Positions 9,060-17,004 of a stretch of 37,934 nucleotides of DNA are shown piece after piece (the first letter of the stretch is position 1; each line of letters starts with the position of its first letter). The stretch covers positions 1-37,934 of the forward strand of contig CANOEC010000037.1 of the NCBI GenBank assembly GCA_947564735.1. The letters run 5' to 3'. The position numbers were made by a program, and so were the translations under genes. Origin of the DNA: an uncultured Lachnospiraceae bacterium. GTDB lineage: Bacteria; Bacillota; Clostridia; Lachnospirales; Lachnospiraceae. The notes beneath the pieces were generated by a model. The model was not told where the DNA came from and did not search any database. It saw only the letters and a list, made by a program, of their open reading frames with translations.

Positions 9060-9440
9060 TTATCTGACCGTTCCGGAGTGACTCTCCGCATGTGCCTTGA
9101 TTTTCTCAAAAGTCTCTTCGCTTAAATCATGCTCAATTTTGCAGGCGTCTTCTGCGGCAGTTTTTTCGTTGACACCCAGAGAGACAAAGAAGGATGTCAG
9201 AACCTTGTGGCGGTTATAGATGCTGGAGGCAACCTCGTAACCGGTAGCAGTGAGCGTAATATAGCCTTCCTTGTCCATCTCAATATATCCGTTTTCACGA
9301 AGCTTTTTCATGGCAACACTGATGCTTGGCTTGGAATAATTCATTTCAGTGGCGATGTCAATGGAGCGTACCGCACCGGAACGTTCTTTTAAGATGAGTA
9401 TTGTCTCTAAGTAATCTTCTGCTGATTCGTGTATTTCCAT
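9060..9440 (-). CDS. DtxR/MntR-family metal-dependent regulator
   Basis: A 126-aa DNA-binding repressor of the two-domain DtxR/MntR type, with no SH3-like third domain. The N-terminal winged helix spans residues 4-70 (SAEDYLETILIL; PSISVAMKKLRENGYIEMDKEG). Metal ligands align as D9, E12, H78, C100, E103 and H104. The cysteine in DACKIEHDLS matches DtxR C102, where MntR has a glutamate, so iron rather than manganese sensing is the better guess. Start 9440 follows GGAG with 6 bases spacing; ATG 9452 is a less likely alternative. It sits between two glycosyltransferases on the same strand. No metal transporter lies nearby, so its target is unclear. Confidence 0.83.
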   Translation of the reverse strand: MEIHESAEDYLETILILKERSGAVRSIDIATEMNYSKPSISVAMKKLRENGYIEMDKEGYITLTATGYEVASSIYNRHKVLTSFFVSLGVNEKTAAEDACKIEHDLSEETFEKIKAHAESHSGTVR

Positions 9441-9486
9441 AGTGATCTCCATTCCTGCTTTACCTGCTATTTGCGCTACAGTGGCT

Positions 9487-10617
9487 TTACAGTTGCCGAA
9501 GCCGCGCCAAAGCCGGTTTGTAATCACCGCATTTGCGGTATGCGGCGCGGGCTTCGTCCGGATACCCGGCGCACTCATAGATGACGCCAATGTTATAATT
9601 TGCCTTGTAACTGTTGACGCCATCGACAGAAAACTCTTCCATTGTAGTAGCTTTTTGAAACTCGTTGACGGCTTCATCGAGCATACCATTGTTCATATAA
9701 ATCAGTCCCATCAGGAATACAAAATCGGCATGTCCCGCAAAATCGTCATAAACGCCCAATAGATTCAAAGCATCCTTGTTGCGTTTCAAATCCAGAAGGG
9801 TGTAACCGTATGATTCCACCATGGTCTGTACATAATCCAATGCGGGATCCACATCCATCGACAGTCCTAAATCATAGTAGTGGAAAGCCTGCTCATAATC
9901 ATGCAGTTTGCGGCAGCTTTGCCCTAACTGGTAGTAGAGATAGGGATCGGGACCGTTTGTATCCAGTTCGTGTTTGAGCAGGGCAATGTTCCGTTTGGAC
10001 TTCGCCTGCATTTCTTCTTCGGAGCCGTCGTAACCTACATGAAGCACGGTGATGGGAGCCGGGTAGACATATTTGACGGATGAGGAAGCTGTAGAACGCG
10101 TCATATCCGCGGAAGATAATGATACCGGGGAATATGTGTCGGACAAGGACGCGTGGGATGAAGCGGAGCGCGGCACCAGCTGTTCGTGGACGATACCCTC
10201 GAAATGGAAATAACGCCGGTTTACAAATCTGCTTACCCGCACCTGCTCGTAGCTTGTCTGACCGTTTTCGGTAAAGCGGTTGCGGATGAGGATACGTCCG
10301 GCAGCAGCAGGCTGTGATTTCATACAGGCGGTCAAGCAAGCAGTATCAACAGACTCGATATATTCGTCACAGTCAATGGAAAGTATCCAGTCGTGGGAGG
10401 CTTTTTCCATTGCATAATTCTTTGCTGCGCTGAAATCACCGCACCATTCAAAGTGATAGATATTGTTGGTATATTTCCTCGCCAATTCTACCGTGCGGTC
10501 TGTTGAACCGGTGTCAGCAAGTACAATCTCAAACCCGTAAGGGACAAGACGCTTACAGCATTCCTCGATATGCTTTTCTTCGTTTTTTGCAATGATGCAG
10601 ACTGATATGGGCAGCAA
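9487..10617 (-). CDS. GT2 glycosyltransferase with TPR repeats (paralogue 2)
   Basis: A 376-aa paralogue of the protein at 241: MLPISVCIIAKNEEKHIEEC, DTGSTDRT at 35-42, DFSAAKNYAME, metal-binding DCDEY, then TPR-like repeats (DPYLYYQLGQSCRKL; FVFLMGLIYMNNGMLDEA; NYNIGVIYECAGYPDEARAAY). It has a serine-rich insert at about residues 152-178 (SASSHASLSDTYSPVSLSSA) that the other two lack. The start codon is TTG, supported by AAGGAG six bases away and by the match of the following residues to paralogue 1. It is separated from paralogue 3 by a 240-base repeat array and is followed by the DtxR-like gene. Acceptor unknown; flagellin is a reasonable guess. Confidence 0.87.
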   Translation of the reverse strand: MLPISVCIIAKNEEKHIEECCKRLVPYGFEIVLADTGSTDRTVELARKYTNNIYHFEWCGDFSAAKNYAMEKASHDWILSIDCDEYIESVDTACLTACMKSQPAAAGRILIRNRFTENGQTSYEQVRVSRFVNRRYFHFEGIVHEQLVPRSASSHASLSDTYSPVSLSSADMTRSTASSSVKYVYPAPITVLHVGYDGSEEEMQAKSKRNIALLKHELDTNGPDPYLYYQLGQSCRKLHDYEQAFHYYDLGLSMDVDPALDYVQTMVESYGYTLLDLKRNKDALNLLGVYDDFAGHADFVFLMGLIYMNNGMLDEAVNEFQKATTMEEFSVDGVNSYKANYNIGVIYECAGYPDEARAAYRKCGDYKPALARLRQL

Positions 10618-10641
10618 CGGGTTCTCCTTTTTTATTTAAGA

Positions 10642-10859
10642 GGAAATTTCGACAAATCTGGAAGAACCGAAGGTTCTTCCGAACATAACGCCAAAGGCAT
10701 TTTGTTCTATAATAGGAAATTCCTCCAAAGTGCGGAAGAATGCTCTGCATTCTTCCCAAGATAATCGCGAAGCGATTTTCTTGTGGTATAGGGAAATTTT
10801 TTCTAAAACGTGGAAGAACCGAAGGTTCTTCCGAACATAATGCCAAAGGCATTATGTTC
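10642..10859. repeat. Array of three two-hairpin palindromic units
   Basis: Three tandem units fill the gap between two GT genes. Each starts with GGAAATT plus about 10 variable bases. Next comes hairpin A (10660-10680, 10734-10756, 10812-10832; arms GGAAGAACC with loop GAA, or GGAAGAATGC with loop TCT). Hairpin C (10681-10707 and 10833-10859; arms GAACATAATGCC, loop AAA) or hairpin B (10757-10783; CAAGATAATCGC, loop GAA) then follows immediately. Units 1 and 2 end in TATAATA and TGGTATA. All loops are exactly three bases. Covariation of arm bases between copies shows that pairing is preserved. Confidence 0.9.
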
Positions 10860-10862
10860 TGG

Positions 10863-11918
10863 TTACGATGCGGCAAGTTCCTTCAGTTTCTTGACAGCCG
10901 GTTCATAATCCCCACATTTCTTATAGTAAGTGCGCGCCTCGCCTAATCTCCCCATATTTTCGTAAATGGAGCCGATGTTGTAATTGGCGCGGTAGCTGTT
11001 GACGCCTTTGCGGGAATAGGAAGAGAGCGCTGTCGCCTTCTTAAATTCATCGATCGCCTTGTCGTAGATTCCCTTTTTCATATAAATCATTCCCATCAGG
11101 TAGACGAAATCGGCGTGGTGGGAAAATAATTCGTATTTGTCGCGCAGCTTCATGGCGAGGTCGTACTTCGCCAGTTCTACCAGACAGTAGCCGTAGGTCT
11201 CCGCCATGCTTTGTACGAAAGCAGAGTGGGGATCAGCATTTAATTCCAATCCCTGCTGGTAGTAATGGGCAGCTTTTTCCAAATCATTCAGAGAAATATA
11301 GTTTTGTCCCAGCTGAAAATAGATATAGGGGCTGGGACCCTTTATCGTCAAGTCGTGGAGCAGCATCTCAAGGTTGCGTGTGGCGCGCATACGTTTATCG
11401 GATTCAGATACATAGCCTTCATGATAAAAGGTTAATGGTATCTGGAAGGAATCCGGTTCGTTACCGTCCAGCAGGCATACCTGTTCATGAATGCTGCCTT
11501 CGTAATGACAGTATTTGCGGTTAAAAAGTCTGCCGATACGTTCTGACATGATGGAACGCACACCTTGGATGATGTAGGGATTGTTGCGGACAATCATTCC
11601 TACGCAGCGGGAGTGTTCGTCCAATGCCTCTTCCAGTTCGGCGAGATTTACGTTCTCAAGATACTCGTCGCAGTCGATGGTCAGCACCCAGTCGTTGGTT
11701 GCCTGCTGGATGGCGAAATTTCTGGCGGCGCTGAAGTCTTCGCACCATGCAAAATGAAAGACCTTATCCGCGTATCTCTGCGCAATTTCAACAGTACGAT
11801 CCACGGAACCCGTATCCACGACGATGACCTCAAATTTACACGGACGAAGCCTTTTTAAGCATTCTTCTATATGATTATCTTCATTTTTTGCAATCATGCA
11901 TACCGAAATGAGAGACAT
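10863..11918 (-). CDS. GT2 glycosyltransferase with TPR repeats (paralogue 3)
   Basis: 351 aa, almost the same length as paralogue 1. MSLISVCMIAKNEDNHIEEC, DTGSVDRT at 35-42 and DCDEYLEN define the GT-A part. The TPR-like half has SPYIYFQLGQNYISLNDLEKA, FVYLMGMIYMKKGIYDKAIDEF and NYNIGSIYENMGRLGEARTYY. ATG 11918 follows AAGAGGTGAT, an ideal ribosome site. It is the first gene of a probable minus-strand operon (GT2-TPR, GT2-TPR, regulator, CgeB-like GT) read from the promoter at 11971-11999. Three versions of one enzyme near one flagellin gene suggest successive or alternative glycosylation steps, which is inference. Confidence 0.88.
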   Translation of the reverse strand: MSLISVCMIAKNEDNHIEECLKRLRPCKFEVIVVDTGSVDRTVEIAQRYADKVFHFAWCEDFSAARNFAIQQATNDWVLTIDCDEYLENVNLAELEEALDEHSRCVGMIVRNNPYIIQGVRSIMSERIGRLFNRKYCHYEGSIHEQVCLLDGNEPDSFQIPLTFYHEGYVSESDKRMRATRNLEMLLHDLTIKGPSPYIYFQLGQNYISLNDLEKAAHYYQQGLELNADPHSAFVQSMAETYGYCLVELAKYDLAMKLRDKYELFSHHADFVYLMGMIYMKKGIYDKAIDEFKKATALSSYSRKGVNSYRANYNIGSIYENMGRLGEARTYYKKCGDYEPAVKKLKELAAS

Positions 11919-11938
11919 GATATCACCTCTTTATCTGC

Positions 11939-11951
11939 CTCGTAGCGAGGA
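11939..11951 (-). repeat. Small triloop palindrome in the leader
   Basis: Five-base arms CCTCG/CGAGG (seen on the minus strand) around a CTA loop lie in the 5' leader of the GT2-TPR gene. It is short and may be chance, but it fits the window-wide habit of three-base loops. Confidence 0.4.
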
Positions 11952-11970
11952 TAGTTCTTTCTTACCATAT

Positions 11971-11999
11971 ATATTAGCATTTTCTTCATGTTACGACAA
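11971..11999 (-). promoter_or_regulatory. Sigma-A promoter for minus-strand glycosylation genes
   Basis: On the minus strand, TTGTCG (plus 11994-11999) and TAATAT (plus 11971-11976) are separated by 17 bases. The -10 is extended (TGCTAATAT). It lies 53 bases upstream of the GT2-TPR start. Confidence 0.65.
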
Positions 12000-12100
12000 T
12001 AACTTATTTTAACGGGAATGCGATAAAAATAGGAAAAAAGTACTAGACTTTTTTTACAAAAATTGGGGCTAAAAAAGATGCAAAATGACGATGTTGACGG

Positions 12101-12157
12101 TATAACGTTTAAGTTGTTATTTGGGTGGTTCCTTTTCTTAATGAAATATGGTATACT
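12101..12157 (+). promoter_or_regulatory. Promoter and possible operator for regulator-glf pair
   Basis: TGGTATACT (12149-12157) is an extended -10 with only a weak -35 (TTCCTT, 17 bases upstream). Just before it, ATAAC and GTTAT form a small inverted repeat with 9 bases between (about 12102-12120), a possible operator for the regulator encoded next to it. The intergenic gap 11919-12201 holds this and the divergent promoter only. Confidence 0.45.
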
Positions 12158-12201
12158 ACCGACGAGAATAAATCAGAATCATACACTGTAGGAGGGCTAA
12201 C

Positions 12202-12546
12202 ATGACAAAGGCAGAAATTTTAAAGGCAGAAATTTTGAAGCAGTATAAGAGTGTCAGACAGTTCGCGATTGAAATGGAAATACCGTATTCAACTCTAGTT
12301 ACCGCGTTGGATAGAGGCATCGAAGGTATGGCGTATGGCACTGTAATCAGAATGTGCGACAAATTAAATTTGAATCCGGTCGATTTTACACCGCTGAATC
12401 AGAAGAGTGTGCTGGGAAGTAAAATTATGGAGAACCGTGTCATGCAGTACTATGTGAAGCTGAACAAGACCGGACGTAAGAAAGCGCTTGAGCTTATGGA
12501 AGATTACGCACAGTTAGAAAAATACAAGGCGGTTGAGGAGAGTTAA
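12202..12546 (+). CDS. Small XRE-like helix-turn-helix protein
   Basis: A 114-aa predicted DNA-binding protein. Residues 14-62 read as a Cro/CI-type helix-turn-helix (VRQFAIEMEIPYSTLVTALDRG, then MAYGTVIRMCDKLNLNPVDF). The C-terminal 50 residues are helical and charged (YYVKLNKTGRKKALELMEDY), perhaps for dimerisation. TAGGAGGG precedes the ATG. The extreme N-terminus repeats KAEIL twice because of an exact 15-bp tandem duplication in the DNA. It ends 7 bases before glf and is divergent from the glycosylation operon, so it may regulate one or both. That role is inference. Confidence 0.75.
   Translation: MTKAEILKAEILKQYKSVRQFAIEMEIPYSTLVTALDRGIEGMAYGTVIRMCDKLNLNPVDFTPLNQKSVLGSKIMENRVMQYYVKLNKTGRKKALELMEDYAQLEKYKAVEES
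12207..12236 (+). repeat. Exact 15-bp tandem duplication inside a gene
   Basis: AAAGGCAGAAATTTT occurs twice back to back (12207-12221 and 12222-12236) within the N-terminal codons of the XRE-like gene. It adds five residues in frame. Confidence 0.9.
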
Positions 12547-12553
12547 CGAGTTC

Positions 12554-13690
12554 ATGCAATATGATTATCTGATAGTGGGGGCGGGACTGTTCGGAGCGGT
12601 TTTTGCCTATGAAATGAAGCGGCTGGGCAGGAGTGTGCTGGTCATTGACAAAAGACGGCATGTGGCAGGCAATATTTACACGGAGTCCGTGATGGATATT
12701 CAGGTGCACAGATACGGCGCACATATTTTTCATACGTCCAATCGAAGGATATGGGACTATGTGAATCAGTTCGCGGAATTTAACCACTACATAAATTCAC
12801 CGATTGCATATTATCAGGGAGAGTTGTACAACCTCCCTTTTAATATGAATACTTTTAGTAAAATGTGGGGTGTCATCACACCGGCACAGGCGAAAGAAAA
12901 AATTGCCAAGCAGATCGCACAGCTTCATATTACGGAGCCTGAGAATCTGGAAGAGCAGGCGCTTTCGTTAGTAGGGACGGACGTCTATGAGAAGCTGGTA
13001 AAGGGTTATACTGAGAAGCAGTGGGGCAGGGACTGTAAAGAACTGCCGGCGTTTATCATCAAGAGGCTGCCGCTTAGGTTTACCTACGACAACAATTATT
13101 TTAATGACCGTTATCAAGGCATTCCTATCGGTGGGTATACCACCATGGTAGAGAAAATGCTGAAAGGGATAGAAGTGATGACGGGCGTTTCTTACCGGGA
13201 GTTTGTAGCAAAACAGGAAGCCGGAGGAGATGCGGCAGTTTGCGACAACGACGGCAATACATACCGTAAAGTGGTTTACACCGGTATGATAGACGAGTAT
13301 TTTGACTACCGGCTCGGACATCTGGAATACCGCTCCCTTCGTTTTGAGACGGAGGAGCTGCCGGAATGCGACAATTATCAAGGAAATGCCGTAGTTAATT
13401 ATACGGAGCGGGAAGTGCCTTATACGAGGGTGATTGAACATAAGCATTTTGAGTTTGGAACGCAGCCCGGCACCGTGGTGACAAAAGAGTATCCGGCAAA
13501 ATGGCAGGAGGGTGACGAACCGTACTATCCGGTCAATGACGAGCGCAATAACGCGCTGTTTGTGGAATATCAGAAGCTGGCGCAGACGGCGGAGCATGTG
13601 ATTTTCGGCGGGCGTCTGGGGCAGTACAAATATTATGATATGGATAAAGTAATCGAGGCGGCGCTGGAAGCGGTAGAAGCGGAGAAATAG
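12554..13690 (+). CDS. glf: UDP-galactopyranose mutase
   Basis: A 378-aa flavoenzyme that converts UDP-galactopyranose to UDP-galactofuranose, the donor for galactofuranose in surface glycans. The N-terminal FAD dinucleotide-binding motif VGAGLFGAVFAYE is at residues 7-19. The family signatures GGNIY-like (VAGNIYTE), YGAHIFHTS, and GYTEKQWGRD are present. Length is normal for the family (about 370-390). The frame is open from TTG 12533, but ATG 12554 gives the canonical N-terminus; GAGGAG is 13 bases upstream, rather far. It follows the XRE-like gene closely and is probably co-transcribed. Its product could feed the neighbouring glycosyltransferases. Confidence 0.95.
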   Translation: MQYDYLIVGAGLFGAVFAYEMKRLGRSVLVIDKRRHVAGNIYTESVMDIQVHRYGAHIFHTSNRRIWDYVNQFAEFNHYINSPIAYYQGELYNLPFNMNTFSKMWGVITPAQAKEKIAKQIAQLHITEPENLEEQALSLVGTDVYEKLVKGYTEKQWGRDCKELPAFIIKRLPLRFTYDNNYFNDRYQGIPIGGYTTMVEKMLKGIEVMTGVSYREFVAKQEAGGDAAVCDNDGNTYRKVVYTGMIDEYFDYRLGHLEYRSLRFETEELPECDNYQGNAVVNYTEREVPYTRVIEHKHFEFGTQPGTVVTKEYPAKWQEGDEPYYPVNDERNNALFVEYQKLAQTAEHVIFGGRLGQYKYYDMDKVIEAALEAVEAEK

Positions 13691-13693
13691 CCC

Positions 13694-13762
13694 GGAAGAT
13701 TTTCCAAAGAGTGGAAGAACCGAAGGTTCTTCCCAAGAAAATCTGCGCAGCAGATTTTCTTG
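13694..13762. repeat. Two-hairpin palindromic unit (A+B)
   Basis: GGAAGATTTTCCAAAGAGT leads into hairpin A at 13713-13733 (arms GGAAGAACC, loop GAA). Hairpin B follows at 13734-13762 (13-base arms CAAGAAAATCTGC, loop GCA, perfect). Same architecture as the units at 10642. The right end runs into the promoter at 13768. Confidence 0.88.
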
Positions 13763-13767
13763 TAGTA

Positions 13768-13796
13768 TTGACAAAAAAAGGTACTCTGCCTATAAT
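13768..13796 (+). promoter_or_regulatory. Consensus sigma-A promoter for carboxyltransferase gene
   Basis: TTGACA (13768-13773), a 17-base spacer, and TATAAT (13791-13796): a perfect match. It begins five bases after the end of the palindromic unit and 102 bases before the ATG at 13898. Confidence 0.92.
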
Positions 13797-13897
13797 ACAA
13801 GTTGATAGTTTGAATATCAAAGTATTGGAATGTCAAATGATTAACCGGAAAGGAAAAAAAGCATCTGTAGATTCTCAGCAAAATGGAGGAGAAGGTC

Positions 13898-15514
13898 ATG
13901 AACTGGAACGAAGCAATTAGGGAGTTGGAGAATAGAAGACAGAAGGCGCTTCTGGGCGGCGGACCGAGCAAAATAGAGAAGCAGCACGCCATCGGGAAGA
14001 TGACAGCCCGTGAGCGTATCGAAGTCCTGCTTGATCCGGGCACATTTGTGGAAGTGGATGGGTTTCTGGAATCCCGTATTGATGATTTTGACTTAGATAA
14101 AAGAAGAGTGCCGGGCGACGGTGTCGTGACCGGATATGGGGAAATCGACGGACGGCAGGTATTTGTGGCAAGCGAAGATTTTACGGTTATCGGCGGTACG
14201 CTGGGTGAGTATCATTCTTTTAAAATCTGCCGTATTCAGGATATGGCGATGGAGATGAAAGCACCGCTTATCTGCATCAATGACAGCGGCGGAGCGAGAA
14301 TTGAAGAGGGGATTTCCTCTTTGAGCGGGTACAGCGGGATGTTCCTTCGGCATACGAAGGCGTCGGGTGTGATTCCCCAGATTGCGGTGATACTGGGTCC
14401 CTGTTCGGGCGGGGCATGTTATGCGCCGGCAATTTGTGACTATATTTTTATGGTCAAGGATATCTCCAAAATGTTTATCACCGGACCGAACGTTGTGAAG
14501 ACGGTCATCAACGAGGAGGTGTCGGTGGAGGAGCTCGGCGGCGCAGATGTGCACGCCAAGAAGAGTGGTGTGGCACATTTTACGTATGACAGCGAGAACG
14601 AATGTCTGATGGGTGTGCGGAAGCTTTTGTCCTATCTTCCGAGCAACTGGACGGAGAAGCCTCCGGTGATTAATAATAAGGAGAGACAGAGTATTCTGCC
14701 GCGCGTCGGCAAAGTGTTCGGCAAGATAGACAACGGTAAGGTTGCCTCTTCCATGAAAGCAAAAGCGGCAAAAATCATGGATATTGTACCGGATAATTCA
14801 CGCCATGCATATGATGTCAAGGAAGTGATTGACTGTATTGTAGACGAGAGCAGCTTTTTTGAAGTGCAGAAAGAGTTCGCGATGAACGCGGTAGTGGGTT
14901 TTTGCAGAATGGAAGGCAGGGTCGTGGGAATTGTCGCGAACCAGCCGAATGCGATGGGAGGATCGTTGGATTACCATGCTTCCGATAAGATTGCCAGATT
15001 CATCCGTTTCTGCGATTGTTTTAATATTCCGCTGATTACTTTGATTGACGTTCCGGCATTTCTGCCCGGAACGGCGCAGGAGCACAACGGGATTATCCGC
15101 CATGGTGCAAAGATACTGTACGCATATTCTGAGGCGACGGTTCCGAAGATTTCGCTGATTATGCGTAAAGCTTATGGCGGGGCCTATATTGCGATGAACT
15201 CCAAAGAGATGGGAGCCGATATTGTATATGCATGGCCGATCGCAGAGATAGCGGTTATGGGCGCTGACGGAGCGGTCAATATTGCTTTTAAGCGTAAGAT
15301 TAAGAACGCAGCTGATCCGGAGGCGATGCGTGCGCAGTGCAAAGCGGAATATGAGGAGCGTTTTCTGAATCCTTATGTGGCTGCGTCAAGGGGATATGTC
15401 AATGAGGTAATCAAACCCGAAGAGACCAGAGATGCGCTGGTGAGAGCCTTGCGGGGACTCAAGAACAAGCAGGTAGAAAATCCGAAGAAGAAACATGGGA
15501 ACATTCCGCTCTAG
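13898..15514 (+). CDS. Biotin-dependent acyl-CoA carboxyltransferase/decarboxylase alpha subunit
   Basis: A 538-aa carboxyltransferase of the PccB/MmdA family, which moves CO2 between biotin and propionyl- or acetyl-CoA (or decarboxylates methylmalonyl-CoA with membrane partners). Signatures are SGGARIEEGI near 133, GPCSGGACYAPA, a second crotonase-like half with DVPAFLPGTAQE and KAYGGAYIAMN, and the usual KKHGNIPL end. ATG 13898 is chosen: GGAGGAG precedes it, and the ATG at 13883 overlaps that site. A charged stretch (about 262-295) in the linker between halves is longer than in typical members. No biotin carrier, biotin carboxylase or decarboxylase partner lies in the window, so the exact reaction is open. 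Confidence 0.88.
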   Translation: MNWNEAIRELENRRQKALLGGGPSKIEKQHAIGKMTARERIEVLLDPGTFVEVDGFLESRIDDFDLDKRRVPGDGVVTGYGEIDGRQVFVASEDFTVIGGTLGEYHSFKICRIQDMAMEMKAPLICINDSGGARIEEGISSLSGYSGMFLRHTKASGVIPQIAVILGPCSGGACYAPAICDYIFMVKDISKMFITGPNVVKTVINEEVSVEELGGADVHAKKSGVAHFTYDSENECLMGVRKLLSYLPSNWTEKPPVINNKERQSILPRVGKVFGKIDNGKVASSMKAKAAKIMDIVPDNSRHAYDVKEVIDCIVDESSFFEVQKEFAMNAVVGFCRMEGRVVGIVANQPNAMGGSLDYHASDKIARFIRFCDCFNIPLITLIDVPAFLPGTAQEHNGIIRHGAKILYAYSEATVPKISLIMRKAYGGAYIAMNSKEMGADIVYAWPIAEIAVMGADGAVNIAFKRKIKNAADPEAMRAQCKAEYEERFLNPYVAASRGYVNEVIKPEETRDALVRALRGLKNKQVENPKKKHGNIPL

Positions 15515-15527
15515 TGCATTTTTGTCT

Positions 15528-15596
15528 CACGCCAAAAGGAAAGCGGACCATATGGCTGGCGTGGAGAAGCGCCCGCTTTGTTCTGGCGTGGGTAAC
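15528..15596. repeat. Imperfect long inverted repeat
   Basis: ACGCCA...AAAGCGG (15531 onward) can pair with CCGCTTTGTTCTGGCGT around 15577-15594, leaving about 30 bases between. It lies between the carboxyltransferase stop and the bidirectional terminator. It may be a decayed repeat or an RNA-stabilising stem. Confidence 0.45.
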
Positions 15597-15600
15597 AACA

Positions 15601-15630
15601 AAAAGACAGGTCATAGGACCTGTCTTTTAT
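15601..15630. terminator. Bidirectional terminator
   Basis: A perfect 12-bp stem (AAAAGACAGGTC, loop ATAG) has T-rich tails on both strands. It sits between the converging carboxyltransferase and FliD-like genes and can serve both. Confidence 0.92.
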
Positions 15631-15644
15631 ATATAGCAATATTT

Positions 15645-16958
15645 TTAGCAGTAGCTGTTAAACATCATGCCGCTGTATGCGCTTGTAATATAAGGACTCG
15701 TAAAGTTCTTGCCCGGATTCTTATATGCAACGATTACGTTATTCACATAATTCATCGGGTCAAGAGAAACCTGATTGGACTTGCGCAGTACCGAGTTGGT
15801 AAAGCTCTTCATCGGTGAAAAAGCATCCTTTGCATTATCGCTCATGGCAGTCTGCCGCAATGCGTCGTCATCGACCTCCAATGTGCCATCCAGATTCAGA
15901 TTCAGCCCGATGGAAGTAAGTCCGTGGGCGTAAACTCTAGCCACGCTGCTCATTTCGTTAAAAAGCCGGTTGCTCTTCGGCTGGTTATCGCTGTACTCTG
16001 CGACTGCCTTCAAGAAGGAATTAAAACCTCTTACGAGCGTATTGACATTCTCGGTAAGGGATTCCACATCCGTCTTCAGCCCGATGGAGGCGGTCTCGCC
16101 TTCTTCACTGCTGACACCGGTTAATTCGATGTCATAGGTGTGCGCTAAATGTATGCGGTTGGAAGTAGAAACGCGCTCTTCTCCGTTTACGACATAAGAC
16201 GCATTGGAAGGCTGCGTGGATATATGGTCTAATCCGAAATAATCTACCGTTCCGGAAGTCTTACTCGTGCGATGGTCGGAGATTTTGTAAATATATGACC
16301 TGTTGTCTTTTAGTCCGGTTGCATTGGATTCCAGTCTCAAATAGGAAGTATCGTCTTCACCGGAAATGACCTGCGCCGTAACGCCGATATTGGCGTTCGT
16401 TATCAGCCGTGCAAGACGTTCCTCTACATCGCGGTTGGTATCGGTAGGTTTGATGCTGAATTGGAATTCATAGTTCAAATCGTCGATTCCAATGTCAAGA
16501 GAATAGGTATCGGGCGCAAGAGCTATAGGTTCGTTGTCGGGAAGAAACTTACCGGAGTTAACCTGCGCGGAGGCGAGATGATTCACCTCGATTTCATAAG
16601 CAGGGAGTTCCCCTTCCTGCTTGACAGAGCCGATAAAGGATGCTTTTGCAATATTTGGGTTGCTGGAATAAGCTACCTTTTTATTCAAAAGCTCATCTTC
16701 GTCCAATCCGCCAAGAGAAGCGATTGTATTGCGAAGTTCGCGTGCATTCTCCTTCATACTGACAGCAAACTGCTGGGATTCCTTATTGGTATCCAGAATG
16801 TATAGAGGGGATTCTCTATTCATTTTGACTATGGAGTTATAAATACCGCGAAGTTCACTCTTCTTATGAGAATCATAAGGCGTACTGGATTTCGGCGCAT
16901 AAGTCGTCACATAGAAATTGTAGACGTTGGTTAAGTTATGAATACTGTTATATGACAT
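15645..16958 (-). CDS. FliD-like flagellar capping/hook-associated protein
   Basis: A 437-aa protein that resembles flagellar filament cap protein FliD (HAP2), which sits at the filament tip and guides flagellin assembly. The middle has FliD-like features: a region with ASAQVNSGKFLPDN, SFKIEVN-type strands, and a C-terminal FliD_C-like helical part (VNTLVRGFNSFLKAVAEYSD; SIGLNLNLDGTLEVDDDALR). It starts with MSYNSIHNLTNVYNFYVTTY; the preceding 16 codons are open but ATG 16958 follows AAGGAGGGG with ideal spacing. No fliS or other flagellar gene adjoins it. It could be a divergent FliD or a specialised paralogue rather than the main cap protein. Confidence 0.75.
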   Translation of the reverse strand: MSYNSIHNLTNVYNFYVTTYAPKSSTPYDSHKKSELRGIYNSIVKMNRESPLYILDTNKESQQFAVSMKENARELRNTIASLGGLDEDELLNKKVAYSSNPNIAKASFIGSVKQEGELPAYEIEVNHLASAQVNSGKFLPDNEPIALAPDTYSLDIGIDDLNYEFQFSIKPTDTNRDVEERLARLITNANIGVTAQVISGEDDTSYLRLESNATGLKDNRSYIYKISDHRTSKTSGTVDYFGLDHISTQPSNASYVVNGEERVSTSNRIHLAHTYDIELTGVSSEEGETASIGLKTDVESLTENVNTLVRGFNSFLKAVAEYSDNQPKSNRLFNEMSSVARVYAHGLTSIGLNLNLDGTLEVDDDALRQTAMSDNAKDAFSPMKSFTNSVLRKSNQVSLDPMNYVNNVIVAYKNPGKNFTSPYITSAYSGMMFNSYC

Positions 16959-17004
16959 TGTACCCCTCCTTTCATCCGTGAAATACCTCAGAACTTGTCT
17001 GAGC

